DNA of 64,000 nucleotides, taken from contig JAGVSM010002942.1 of NCBI GenBank assembly GCA_022494885.1, positions 54,928-118,927 of the forward strand. Reading direction: 5' to 3'. Below are positions 53,961 through 64,000 of this stretch, piece by piece (position 1 is the stretch's first letter; every line of letters begins with the position of its first letter). The notes below the pieces were generated by a model. It was given only the letters and a program-made list of their open reading frames with translations. It searched no databases and was not told the DNA's origin. The translations under genes were made by a program, and so were the position numbers. The stretch is from Micrasema longulum (Eukaryota > Arthropoda > Insecta > Trichoptera > Brachycentridae).

Positions 53961-55059
53961 ATATCAATCTGTTTGAATAATCATCACAAATTATTTCATC
54001 CAAGCAATAAAGAAATAATCTTTTTCTTTGCTTGAGAATTAAAAATTGTTGATAACACAAGTAAAACTATACATATTCATTTAAGATATGATTTAAAGGA
54101 GATTTTTTTCTGAAACAATTCCACATAGGCCCATAAAGTGGGTGAGAAAAACCATTCTATGATTATTGACCACCAAGTTAGCTAACGATTGCAGCAATAC
54201 AACAGGCCGCAGGTACTTGGGTTGAGAATTGCAAGCGAAAACTGAAACCGTCCATTTTATGTTATTTTATTCAGAAAACATACAGATTAGTTACATAGTT
54301 TTATATTTTACACAGTTAGACTTAACTCTAATGGACCAGTGAAGTTTCCATTTTATATACTAATAATTAAATGTAAGGTTATCAATGAAAGTACAAAAAA
54401 GAGAAGGAAAAAAAACATAAATGGAAGTTGTTTAAAAATTAAAATTAAAGTAAATAAACAAATTTAAAAGTTTGTAGTTAGTATTTACAAATGGAAATAA
54501 TATTAAAAATGAAGAAAATTTTTTGTTAAAGTAATTAAAAAGTAAGAATTAAAATAAAGAATGAAAAACATGCTCAGATGTAAAAAAAAAAAACTTTTTC
54601 AAAAAGCAAAAACATAAAATATTAATAATTTATGGGATTCAAAGAAATGATGAGAAGAATATTTAAATGAAATATAAGACAATAAATTTAAGTCAATTTA
54701 AAAAACATCTTCAAAATTAATGACACATTGATTTTTTATACATATACAATATAAGTAATTAAAAGTAGTTAAAAGTATAAAAAAATGTCAATGCAGCAGA
54801 GAAAAAAGAAAGAATAGAATAATAGGTATAGCAAGTAATCTTTAAAATTTGAGAAAACAATATAAGGAGAAGATTTTAAACCAAAGGTAGTGGATAAAAT
54901 TTCATTAAAGCGATTTTAGCAGTAATGCAAATTTCAGTAGAGAAATTTGATTAAAAATAACAACATATTAATGTTGTATGTAATATATATTAATATTGTT
55001 ATTTTTAAATATAAATCATTTTAAATAAATATAGTATGTAAGATAAAAAGGGATCAATG
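53961..55059. other. A-rich, C-poor DNA next to a LINE
   Basis: From about 54,360 to 55,020 the + strand is strongly enriched in A (with G exceeding C) and contains long A and AAAT runs; no gene is seen. It lies directly beyond the 3' side of the minus-strand LINE at 55.06 kb and could include its 3' UTR. Confidence 0.4.
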
Positions 55060-56757
55060 AGAGTTTTATTCAAAAGTTTTCAATACACTATTTTTAAATA
55101 ATTGAAATCCTGTATGATAGATATCTATATGGTTAAAAAAGCTGTTAAAAGTGGAACACAATTTATGTAAAAACGAATTCTGAGAAAAGTTCGTATTGAC
55201 CCTAGGTATTCGAAAGGTTGGGTGATTTCGTAGGGCACGTGATGGACAGTTAATTTTAATTTTATTTAGGAGCTGGGACGAATCAACTAGACTGTTAATA
55301 ATTTTATAGAGGAAAGTGAGGTCTATTAATATTCTCCTTTTTTCAAGGTTAATAAGTTTGTAAAAACAATTTGGAAATATAAGAGAGCATCGGAAATTCA
55401 AATGTTTTAAAGATTTGTTTTGTACTTTCTCCAGCCTGTCAATATAAGTAATGTATCGTGGATTCCGAATGATAGACGCAAATTCAAGATGGGTTCTTAC
55501 ATAGCTATAATAATGGTTTTTTTATTGTTAGATCATTTTTAAAGGGCTTAGATACGCGTATAATAAAACCTAACATTTTATATGCTTTTTCAATAATTTT
55601 ATTAATATGTGACTGAAAGGTCATTTTTGAGTCCAGAACTACACCTAGATCTCGTATTTCTTGGACACGGTGCAAGACTGTACCCGATAGAGAATACAAA
55701 TAATCTATCGGATTTTTTATTCTCGTAAAGGTAATGGTTTTGCATCTAAGCAGATTTAATATGAGCTGATTATTTACACAATAAGTAGAGAAGTTTTAAA
55801 GATCTTCTTGCATATCAAGACAATCTTGTAGGGAAGTGACTTTCTTGTATATTTTTGTGTCATCGGCAAATATTTTATAATCGGAAAATTTAAAGACGTT
55901 ACCCATATCATTAATATGGAGAATAAACAATAATGGACCCAAGTGGGATCCCTGGGGTACACCGGAATAGCATTGTTTAAATGATTGGAGGCGATACCTT
56001 AAATAAGATTCAATCCAACATAGTAGATTACCGTGAAAGCCATAACATTTTAATTTATGAAGAAGAATTTTGTAATTGATTTTGTCAAAAGCCTTGCTAA
56101 AGTCCGTATACTGAGCGTCGACCTGATGTCGGCCGCCCATTACGTTTAGAACCCTATCTGTAAATTCAGCAAGATTAGTAGATACATTTCGCATTTTAAA
56201 GAAACTGCGTTGGTTCGGATCAATGAAGTGCTTCACCACTGGAGAAATTTATTCAGTGATAATTTTTTCCATTTATATGCTAAAAACTGAAATTTTAGAT
56301 ATGGGTCTATAATTTTCAATATTGTGTAGATCACCAGTTTTATAGACAGGAGTGACGTGAGATTTCTTCCAGCACATTGGAAATTTACCTTCTTTTAATG
56401 ATAGGTTATAAAGATATGACAACGGGTGTGCCAATTGTGTTGCACATCTTTTTATGAAAAACGTAGGAAATCCGTCAGGTCCCGCTCCTTTTGAAGGATC
56501 TAGATCATTTAAAAAATTTATAACTAATTCAGAGTTAAATGTTATGGTTTGAATGTCAATGACAATTTCTTGAGTCCACAATAGGTAATTCAATGTCGTT
56601 ATTAATAAAAACAGACTGAAAGAAAGTAGAAAATAACTCGCAACTGCTTTGCACATTATCGCTCTTTGCATCATGAAGAAACATTTCAGTTAGATAATGA
56701 CTTTGAGATTTTTTTGATTCAACGAATGACCAAAATTGTACAGAATTTTTCAGAATA
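55060..56757 (-). pseudogene. jockey/CR1-like LINE, reverse transcriptase region
   Basis: Minus-strand order from right: FWSFVESKKSQS (post-endonuclease linker, about 56,700-56,740), LDPSKGAGPDGFPTFFIKRC and NIENYRPISKISVFS (fingers), QYTDFSKAFDKINYKILLHK (first Asp block), SGVPQGSHLGPLLFILHIND, FKFSDYKIFADDTKIYKKVT (FADD box, about 55,855-55,885), IRDLGVVLDSKMTFQSHINK (thumb) and a C-terminal block with LRNHPTFRIPRVNTNFSQNS. This is a jockey/CR1-group RT. The coding frame is broken in at least four places (near 56,570, 56,260, 55,780 and 55,450), so it is dead. ORF1 and endonuclease are missing; a large hairpin lies just beyond its truncated 5' side. Confidence 0.9.
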
Positions 56758-56780
56758 GCTAGTTAAGCTAGGAGGGTAGG

Positions 56781-56924
56781 AGTGAACGGTGATGCAGTGG
56801 ACAGCCATCGTAAAGGTGATTAGAGAGTGGTTTCTAGGGAAACGGTTAAAATGGTGTTGATAACACCGTTTTCCTGGGAAACCACTCTCTATCACCTGAC
56901 GCTGTCCACTGCATCCCGTTCACT
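56781..56924. mobile_element. Near-perfect 144-base hairpin element
   Basis: Left arm 56,781-56,846 (AGTGAACGGTGATGCAGTGG, GAGAGTGGTTTC, GGGAAACGGT) and right arm 56,865-56,924 (ACCGTTTTCCTGGGAAACCA, CTCTATCACCTGACGC, CCACTGCATCCCGTTCACT) are inverted copies with few changes, plus a six-base left-arm insertion. The loop itself holds GGTGTTGATAACACC. GC is far above the surroundings. It is most likely a foldback MITE; a transcript would form a long imperfect stem, so a small-RNA precursor is possible. Confidence 0.75.
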
Positions 56925-58207
56925 ACGGTTAACGGGCACCGCTGTCCAAAACAGAGTTAGTTGTTAAACTAAAAACCAAACTAAAACCAAAAATTTGGAA
57001 CGCTTTTGTTCTATGCAATAGAGGTTAAGAGCTTCTCTAGAGAATGATTACTTTGAGATTATAAGGCACTCATATTACACACTATCATATTTATGTAAAT
57101 GTCAATATTAGGTATGTTTTATTATAAAATAAATTGAGTACAGTAACAATATCCCCACAATGTCCCAAAAACCAAAGGTAATCCTGAAACTGGTAAAGGG
57201 CCTGGTCATGACCTATCATAAAAATAAAACATGACCTTAGTAAATGTCGCGTGGTTTTCAACATAAGAGCACTTTAAAAGAAAAATTGCATTTCAAATAT
57301 GGATATTTAAAAAAATAATTTTGGTGTATGTTTTAAAAGAATTGTGCTTTCAATTTTTGTCAACCGTTTTTCAATAAAGCAATGGGATTGGGATTTTCCA
57401 AAAAAAAACTTTTGTCAGATTTGAGCTTTGATAAATTTGTTGTTGACCAACTTTGATCTATTATTTTGTAATAAAAATATGCCAAATAAAACTAAATAAT
57501 TAATTTAAAACTTATCCATTTAGTTACATTTTCAAAAAGGACAACACTTAAATTTTTTGTTTAAAAATAAAATCTGTTTAATTGCAGAAAAACGTTCTGT
57601 GTCGCAAGTATAACAAATTAGTCCCAAATGTATTTGATTTTTATTTCATTAAGCAGCTGTGACTGTTTTTGTTATATTTTTATTTCATACTTTCTGGTGA
57701 CTAGCTCATTTTAATCATTATTCGTCATTAGTAGAAAATATTTTATTATCACACTTTACCATTGACTTGCAGGTTTGTGTATGTCTTACTAGCCATTTTA
57801 ACATTCCTTAGCAAACAATGCACTTGTGAGTCCATTAGATACAAACGTCCGACCGATTGGTCATTCAAAATGAAGACACTGATAATTCACATCTTTACTA
57901 CTTATTCCGTAAACATTAGTCTTGAACTTGAACACTCAGAGCAAATTATCTCTTCTATAATTTGTTCACTTACAACTCTGTAACTACAAGGATAACTGGT
58001 TTAACTCATCACTTGAAGATAATGATGAAGTCTATTTTGACAAAATATGTTTGGTTTTTTTTTTCATTTTTACCATTTGGTTATTGGTGCAGATTATTTG
58101 ATGAGTAAAACATGTTATTTCAATATTATGGTAAAAAAATCAACATGGAATACAAAAAAAAAGAAATCTGCGTCTTATAATAAATAATTATTGAACAATA
58201 TTTTTAG
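56925..58207. other. AT-rich DNA, no gene seen
   Basis: A 73-codon frame at 57,762-57,983 starts with a hydrophobic string but has no homology that could be recognised. Nothing else was found. Confidence 0.4.
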
Positions 58208-58650
58208 TGTATCCAAATGTTTGTAGACATAGACTGGATTATGGGTTATTGTAATAGAGAAAAACAGACTGGGTTATTGTAATAGAGAAAAATAGACTGG
58301 GTTATTGTAATAGAGAAAAACAGACTGGGTTATTGTAATAGAGAAAAAAAAAATTGAGAAGAGAATATGCAAGTCTAGGCATTTACAGGGCTTACAACCT
58401 GTTATTGGTTTGTTTAAGTGACAACTTTACACACTGTGTAACGTTCAGAATTCTGCCAGTGTTTGAAAATCGACATTTTCTCAACTAGAGTTAACCGATA
58501 AAAAAATGAGGAAATATGAATGTTCAAACATCAGGCAGAATGCAGAGTGTTAAGTGGCCACCATATCCAGTCGATGACAGGTTATAAGTCCTGTAAATGC
58601 CTAGCCCTCCATATTCCCTTCTTTACGGTATTCTCCATCCCTGTTGAACT
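58208..58650. mobile_element. Foldback FBA (copy 5) with internal minisatellite
   Basis: Starts with ATCCAAATGTTTGTAGACAT, then a 28-base minisatellite, left arm (GTCTAGGCATTTACAGGGCT, TTTACACACTGTGTAACGTT), centre with TGTTTGAAAATCGACATTTT and an inverted TGAATGTTCAAACATCAGGC, then the right arm ending TTACGGTATTCTCCATCCCT. Both arms are present. The best copy for defining the outer 5' module of the family. Confidence 0.82.
58231..58350 (+). repeat. 28-bp minisatellite, four units
   Basis: AGACTGGGTTATTGTAATAG plus AGAAAAAC repeats at 58,266, 58,294 and 58,322. The first unit (58,231) has seven extra bases (ATTATGG), so it is probably the ancestral form and the others arose from it. Almost no differences between units, indicating recent expansion. 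Confidence 0.9.
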
Positions 58651-59394
58651 TTGATTAAATTAAATATATATACAAATTCTTCGTCTTACAAACCCATCTT
58701 AAATAATAAGGTATAATTTTTAGATATTCCTGAATTTTTATTTTATAACTTACACATTTTACAGTCCATTAGTAGACAACCCTTGAATTGTCTGGGATTA
58801 CTTTTGCATAATGTTTTATGGTTGGAAAGCGACAATTTTGTAGATAATAACTACCCATGATTGTGGCGGTCTTTCTCCACCACCACTTGTCTATAGATAG
58901 TAAAATAAATTGTACCGAATTTCGAAATCATGACCTCTTTATTAAAATTTCTAGAAATTATATTTTTATTTAGGTGGCTAAAAGTACCTATTTTAGAAAT
59001 CTCTGAAAGAATTTCGAATACCTAATAATAAATGCGACTATTAATGTTAGTGATTTGTATGTAGTTATATTATTGTTATTATTTAATAATGAGACTAATG
59101 GTGTTGTTGGGCTCATCAAACTTAGATGAATCCTTATTGTATTGAAATGATTATGTGATTATTGCATAACTTGAGATGAGTTGAATCGAATATGGAAATA
59201 TTATAATATTAAATAACTGTTGAATTGATCACACCTTGTAGAATCAGGGTCTTCAAAATTCTATCAATAAATGGAAAAATAATAATCATGCTTTCTAGAC
59301 ATGTGAATATATTGTAAATGTGAATATGTGATAAACATATGAATATTATACATTTCGTTCAGTAAAAAATGTGTGCTTAAATTGCAAAATTAAC
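58651..59394. other. AT-rich DNA, no gene seen
   Basis: No gene. GACAACCCTTGAATTGTCTG at about 58,777-58,796 resembles 17,670-17,690, hinting at a diverged shared repeat. Confidence 0.4.
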
Positions 59395-59690
59395 TGTAGA
59401 GTTAGACTGAGAGGATAGAACACCATACGCTCTATGATTGAATTTAAAATACTCAGTACACTTCCACTTATTTGTTTGACCAATTAGCGCTTTCACCCTC
59501 TAATAGGCATCTTCAGACTGGTGAATATTATACTATGATGATGTTATATGCATAGGTTTTTACACATTTTATTTAGTTACAAATGTTTACTTAAAATGCA
59601 ACCTTTGATATTACAATAGAGTAAGGCTAAGAGGATAGTACACCATACACTCGTATAATTTTACACAGGATTCACTTACTTGACATTTAT
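59395..59690 (+). repeat. Direct duplication, GAGGATAGNACACCATAC
   Basis: GTTAGACTGAGAGGATAGAA then CACCATACGCTC (about 59,400-59,432) is repeated as GTAAGGCTAAGAGGATAGTA then CACCATACACTC (about 59,621-59,652), about 220 bases apart. Flanking bases (CTTAAATTGCAA / CTTAAAATGCAA) also agree. A local old duplication or two copies of one unknown element. Confidence 0.6.
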
Positions 59691-60734
59691 GCAAATTTAG
59701 ATAAAAAGAATTAAAAAACAAATTTCATTTAGAAATATATCACTCTAATTTAGTAAAATTTCTTTTTCTAAACAATAGCGATTTGTAAACAGAAACATAA
59801 TTTATGATTTTTAATCGCTCGGAATGTATTATTTCAGGATTAGATATTTTTTTATTAAAATCAAACCAAAAGAAGTTAATATTTCCGTCAAAGAAAATTC
59901 GTACCGTAACCGATACACTCAAGTTGCCTGCAAATCATGTAATACATTCCACCATAGAATGTTGTACCAACATACGTCATACTTAATAAATATTTCTATT
60001 TTTATCTTTCGTGTTGGCATCCTTGATTATGAATTTAAGCTTGTTGATTAAAATCCTTTGGCTGACCTTGGCATTTACGGATTGACACTTTGAACCCTAA
60101 TCAAATATGAAATAAAAATGTTTTTATTTTATGTCAATCTTCATTAGTTTTTATTTGCCTACAAACTCGAGTATCCACAATATACATAAGTATTTCGGTC
60201 GCTGTATTTACTTCTACCAATTTAGTACCTATTCAATAAAATTATTTCTATTTGTAATCTTCCAATTTTAGTATTATTTATTTCCATGAATATTTTTGCA
60301 GTTAACATTTTGTGGTATTTTAAAAATACCAAACATATTATTATGTCATCAACAAGATTTTATAGCAAATAATGTTTTATTTTTTACAATATTGGTTTAA
60401 GTACATTTTTACACTGTCATACAACTCGAGATGCTTGTTCAATGCTGAACATGTTTCAACATCCTTTTCTCATTTTAGTTATTTATCTACACTCCATACA
60501 CAAATACTAAACTTTTACCTGCTCAAGGAAATAAAATATTTAATAAAATTAATGAACAATGTGTTTTTTTTTAATATGAAAAAATTAAAATGTATAAACA
60601 CATCAAGGATTTAAAAAGCACATAAATATTAAATATTATGTACCTATAATATGCATTTCTGTGTCCAGGCGGATGAAGAATACAGTTATGTGTGTGAAAT
60701 GCTCTTAGGTATAAATCCTGAAAAAGATAATCTA
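59691..60734. other. AT-rich DNA, no gene seen
   Basis: Overlapping short frames on both strands (59,740-60,051) are F/I/K/N-rich and treated as chance. Confidence 0.4.
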
Positions 60735-60898
60735 GTGTGTGTCCGCCTCGTTGTGTGGTGGTTGATGCGTTCGCCTACTATTCTCGAAGTCCTGGGTTTG
60801 ACTCCTGGCAGAGTGAATGTGAAATATTGATTTTATAGATTTTGCGGTCCAATACGGTGCTCTATGCACCATTGGGTGCGGAAAGGGGATTATGATAA
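60735..60898 (+). mobile_element. SINE S1, divergent subgroup with deleted body
   Basis: The head GTCCGCCTCGTTGTGTGGTG then TTGATGCGTTCGCCTACTAT and box B-like GGGTTTGACTCCTGGC precede GAATGTGAAATATTGATTTT; the body then jumps to CGGTGCTCTATGCACCATTG and ends GGTGCGGAAAGGGGATTATG. About 100 bases of the usual body are missing. Shares TGTGTGGTGGTTGA with 2,762. Confidence 0.8.
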
Positions 60899-61290
60899 TT
60901 CTTCTTTTTCTTTTGCCGCTCACACTGGAGGTTGGCGACCATCATTCTCGTATCATCACGATCCTAGGCCAGTCTATTCAGCGCTGCTGCATCCAGTACA
61001 CCAAACCACTGTCTTAAGATTTCTGAGCCATGATGCTCTTTTCCGTCCCATACCCCGCCTGCCCTCTTTCTTTCCTTCCATAATACATTTGAGAAGGGCA
61101 TGCTTCTCACCCCAGAATATGTGACCGAAGTATGAGGCTTTTCTTCTTTTGACAGTGGACAGTAACTCCCTTTCTTTGTTCATAATACTTAAAACCGCTT
61201 CATTGGAGACACAATCAGTCCATGAGATTTGAAGCATTCTTCTGCACAACCGAAGTTCGAAGGCCTCAATTTTGTTCATCATTGAGACTT
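60899..61290 (-). pseudogene. RTE-like LINE C-terminal fragment
   Basis: The minus strand encodes NKIEAFELRLCRRMLQISWT, DCVSNEAVLSIMNKERELLS, TVKRRKASYFGHIFWGEKHA, GKKEGRRGMGRKRASWLRNL and, after a frameshift, residues resembling the usual MVANLQ end. Same superfamily as the element at 25.2 kb, but it includes the EAFE...RMLRISW block that is deleted there. Its 3' end abuts the SINE S1 tail directly. Confidence 0.82.
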
Positions 61291-62113
61291 TGAGTCCAAC
61301 TCACGATAATTTGCATCATGTTATAATATGATAATAATAATAATATGTGTATTATAATATGCTGCGATAGTAAACTAAATATTAATAAAGTTTGATAACT
61401 TTATTTATAATTTCATCAAAATCATTAACTATGGAGTTTTATCAAGAAATATCAACAAAAAACATCAATATTACTAAAAAAGTTAACAGGGTAAATAAAA
61501 ATATTTATTGATTATTAAGCAATTTATTAGGTATTTAATGGTTTTCTAGTTCCTTATTTAGAATGAGGGACTTCTATGGTAAAATTTACATCTAGCAGGT
61601 ATTTCAACAGAGATGTAGAACTTTTTTTAAATGGGATTTAATTAAATTTACATAGCTTCACCTCATTTAATTTTGATTTACTGTTTATGTAATAGTACAT
61701 TTCAGTAGATTTATCTGTCTACTACATTTTAAACTAAAAATTTAAGTTTTAAAATATTTTTATTGCAACTCACATAACATTAATGATTTTCAAAAATATT
61801 AAATAATCCAAATTTCTTTAGAAAATAACATTTTTTTCACATTCAAACTTTAAATAAAATAAACTCTGATAATATTTGAAAAAAGTGTAAGCATCAATTT
61901 TTTCTTTCATATTTTAACATGAAGTTTCCAGAATAATTACCAATATATTTTATTGTGTTCTTGCTGTACGAATAAAAAAATCATTTTTATCTATGTACTT
62001 ATGTACTTTTTATCAATTTTATTATTTAACAATTTTTCATAACTTTTGTACTGTAAATACTTGTAAATAAACAGATAATTTAAAAAGAATACTGTTATTT
62101 TTTTTAATTATTA
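61291..62113. other. AT-rich DNA, no gene seen
   Basis: (ATA)n-like sequence near 61,325-61,345; nothing else recognised. Confidence 0.4.
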
Positions 62114-62342
62114 GTCATGATCGTAGAACTACGATGGATGTGTGAAAGATGCGACATTGACATTCTTTTATATTTGATCTGGCTATACATTCCAGGTTTT
62201 AAAAAATTAAATGTACATAACTAAACAAAGTATCAAAGGATATACTTTTGTACTTATCTGGTTGTAACATAGTGTCCAAAACAAATTTAAACCGCTCTCA
62301 TTGAGTTAAAGTAAATCACATGCGTCGTTCTACGATCATGAC
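62114..62342. mobile_element. MITE with GTCATGATCGTAGAAC ends
   Basis: The ends GTCATGATCGTAGAACTACG (62,114) and, on the minus strand from 62,342, GTCATGATCGTAGAACGACG are inverted copies, extended inward by GATGTGT / CATGTGA. 229 bases, no coding capacity, target duplication not evident. Confidence 0.72.
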
Positions 62343-62835
62343 GATTTTATTATCATTTGACCCCATTATTGGCGTGTGTATTGCGTGGTTATTAATCATG
62401 CTATACTATTAACTTTTTTACTCAGTATCACTTTCATAAATTTTGTTTTAGAATGCATTTCTCCCAGTGAAGGTCGCACAATCTTTCAATATTATTCTCA
62501 TAGTAATTATGCTTATCATTACATCAAATGTGACTGACAAAAGACCTAGTATAACAGCTCTTAGAGAAACTTATATTTTTGGGTGACTCGTAGGTAGATT
62601 TATTAATTTATTGAAAAATAAAATCAAAATCACAGACATCTTGTGATTTAGACGATCAAAGAAAATAATAACACAAAATTCGACTTCCAAGTAACTTTAA
62701 ATTACCAATATGCAATATTACAAGCAAAATTCAATTCAGACATAAAATATTTCAAGAGCCTTCTCTACAAAAACCTAAAAAAAAAAAAATATAGAAATAA
62801 AATCTTTAAAATATGTCAATATTTGAAATTCAATC
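62343..62835. other. AT-rich DNA, no gene seen
   Basis: No gene or repeat recognised. Confidence 0.4.
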
Positions 62836-63020
62836 CTGGGCCCGTATTCTAATGGGAAGTAAAAATTTATCTTCATTTTTATCTAAAAAGTTAAATTAAG
62901 TTTTCTGTAAATAAAAAATAATATGTTTTTTTTTTCACACTTTCGTATATAAATATCGATATTACTTTATACTGTCTCTATATATACTGATGAAGATAAC
63001 GTTCATAATCGCGGCCCTGG
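62836..63020. mobile_element. MITE, family GGCC (copy 3)
   Basis: The ends CCTGGGCCCGTATTCTAATG and (minus strand from 63,020) CCAGGGCCGCGATTATGAAC are inverted, with TTATCTTCAT close to both ends. It matches the copy at 16,053-16,275 in ends and in the AATTAAGTTTYCTGTA block inside. Confidence 0.7.
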
Positions 63021-63152
63021 CATTTATTTATCTTAAATATTGTTGATGATGGTTTCTTAAAACATATAAATTGGCTATCGTGATTCTTTCATTGGCTCTA
63101 ACGTTATCTCTATTATTTGCATTAATTTTGCAGCTATGGCCATTAAGAATCA

Positions 63153-63328
63153 GTTTTTTTTTTGCACCACAACAGGCCAGGAGACCTAATCACAGTGGTG
63201 AATTACATCACAGAGCACCCAGGCTTGAAAAAAATCACATTTTAATTTTTGTGTTCTCACCGGCAATTGAACCCGGAACCTTCCGTGCATGAGTAAAGCG
63301 TCTTGACCACTACACCACGGAGACCACC
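63153..63328 (-). mobile_element. tRNA-derived SINE, family S2 (copy 2)
   Basis: Minus-strand head GGTCTCCGTGGTGTAGTGGT with box B-like GGTTCAATTGCCGG, then CACAAAAATTAAAATGTG, AGCCTGGGTGCTCTGTGATG and TAATTCACCACTGTG, CTGGCCTGTTGTGG and an A tail. Aligns over the whole length with 5,143-5,314. Confidence 0.85.
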
Positions 63329-63417
63329 ATTTTCAAACCATGAGGACCGGTTTGGTCAATATTTTTGGTAAATGAAAGACATCTCAACCATATCCTCTTT
63401 AAATTTTTAAATAATTA

Positions 63418-64000
63418 TCTATATATATATCTATATAAAAGGCAATGTTCGTATGTTTGTCCTCGATAGACTAAATATACTACTGGACCGATTTAGGTGC
63501 GTTTTTTTTTTATGATGAGCTTTGGCCTCGGCATTTTAATAGCTCTTAAAATCTTCAATCTGATTAATAGAAAAAAAATTAGGAGCGTAAATTTTTTATT
63601 CATCATTCACTAGGGCTGCATAAGATGAGAATGCATATACTAAAAAATTGGGAAAATGTTATTTTTTTTGCATGAAAAAAAGTTTGTATTTGAATGTTTA
63701 CAAACAAAATTTGTTTTTAATGGATCCCAATCAGATTATTTCCTCAAATTCATTGTAATTTCTTCCCAATTTTTTTTTCTTTCTGGATTTTTGGTAATGC
63801 TAAAATAATATTAACATGAGTTAAGTGTCATAATTTTAGAGGGCTCAGGGTGCATTATGTGTATTAAAAGGTCGATGATTTCATTAAGGAAAACAAACCT
63901 GTTTCTATGGTAACATAAATGCATTATGTATAAATATAAAACTGCCCAGTTTTATCTGCTGTCTTCGGGCACACGGTATACAAATATGAAAACTATTTAT
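63418..64000 (+). mobile_element. Helitron-like element, cut by the window end
   Basis: TCTATATAAAAGGCAATGTT, then TTTGTCCTCGATAGACTAAA, TACTGGACCGATTTAGGTGC, a TTAGGAGCG block and AGGGCTGCATAAG follow the same order as 20,834-21,060 (TTTGTCCTTTATAGACTTGA, CGGACCGATTTACATGCG, TTAGGAGCG, AGGGTTGCAT). The 3' end is not reached with certainty. Confidence 0.5.

Noticed and set aside
57762..57983. Small secreted peptide (hydrophobic N terminus)
   Set aside because: The hydrophobic start is the only feature; the first codon is not ATG (TTG), the rest is unremarkable, and there is no family match.

Overview
This is A+T-rich nuclear DNA from an animal, almost certainly an insect. The evidence is a CCDC85-family gene and a FAM89-family exon of metazoan type, mariner, hAT and Helitron-like DNA transposons, jockey-like, RTE-like and RNase H-bearing non-LTR retrotransposons, and three tRNA-derived SINE families. 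Mobile elements with TGATGATG tails and a jockey-type 3' UTR containing a GCCTTAAGGC motif lean towards a moth or butterfly, but the order is not settled by this sequence alone. Only one complete gene and one further exon can be supported in 64 kb, so most of the window is intergenic or intronic DNA made of old, fragmented, often nested mobile elements.

Layout. 0-9.5 kb: foldback and MITE elements, SINE copies, retrotransposon 3' ends, a nested pair of terminal-inverted-repeat elements (6.2-7.5 kb) and a mariner remnant split by a small hAT-like element. 9.5-15.8 kb: largely unique DNA with a short GC-rich island at 11.1 kb that may be an exon, plus a LINE endonuclease relic. 15.8-21.7 kb: a dense cluster of MITEs, foldbacks, a repeat built from a stem-loop and a tandem module, and a Helitron-like element. 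21.7-30.8 kb: sparse, with LINE, SINE and MITE copies. 30,820-31,047: the last coding exon of a FAM89/LURAP1-like gene on the + strand, followed by its AT-rich 3' UTR. 34.3-39.2 kb: two large dead non-LTR elements, one with an internal duplication, and a nine-unit degenerate tandem array (39.6-40.7 kb). 41.66-42.59 kb: an internally deleted mariner with both ends. 43,306-44,682 (- strand): a complete, uninterrupted CCDC85-family gene of 458 codons with a CACGTG palindrome about 200 bp upstream. 45-48 kb: an hAT-like element containing a retrotransposon 3' end, another copy of the stem-loop/module repeat and an RT scrap. 48.3-55 kb: mostly unique AT-rich DNA. 55-64 kb: a jockey/CR1-like element, a near-perfect hairpin, a foldback copy with a 28-bp minisatellite, further SINEs and MITEs, and a Helitron-like copy running off the end.

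The two host genes point away from each other (FAM89-like on +, CCDC85 on -, so their 3' ends face each other across about 12 kb of transposon debris). CCDC85 proteins are junction-associated coiled-coil scaffolds and FAM89/LURAP1 proteins are small leucine-rich adaptors in cytoskeletal signalling; nothing in the sequence shows that they are co-regulated. The observations most worth following are the stem-loop/tandem-module repeat found in three blocks, the 110-bp tandem array, the FBA foldback family, and the repeated GAAACCGGTC segments that may be ribozyme relics.
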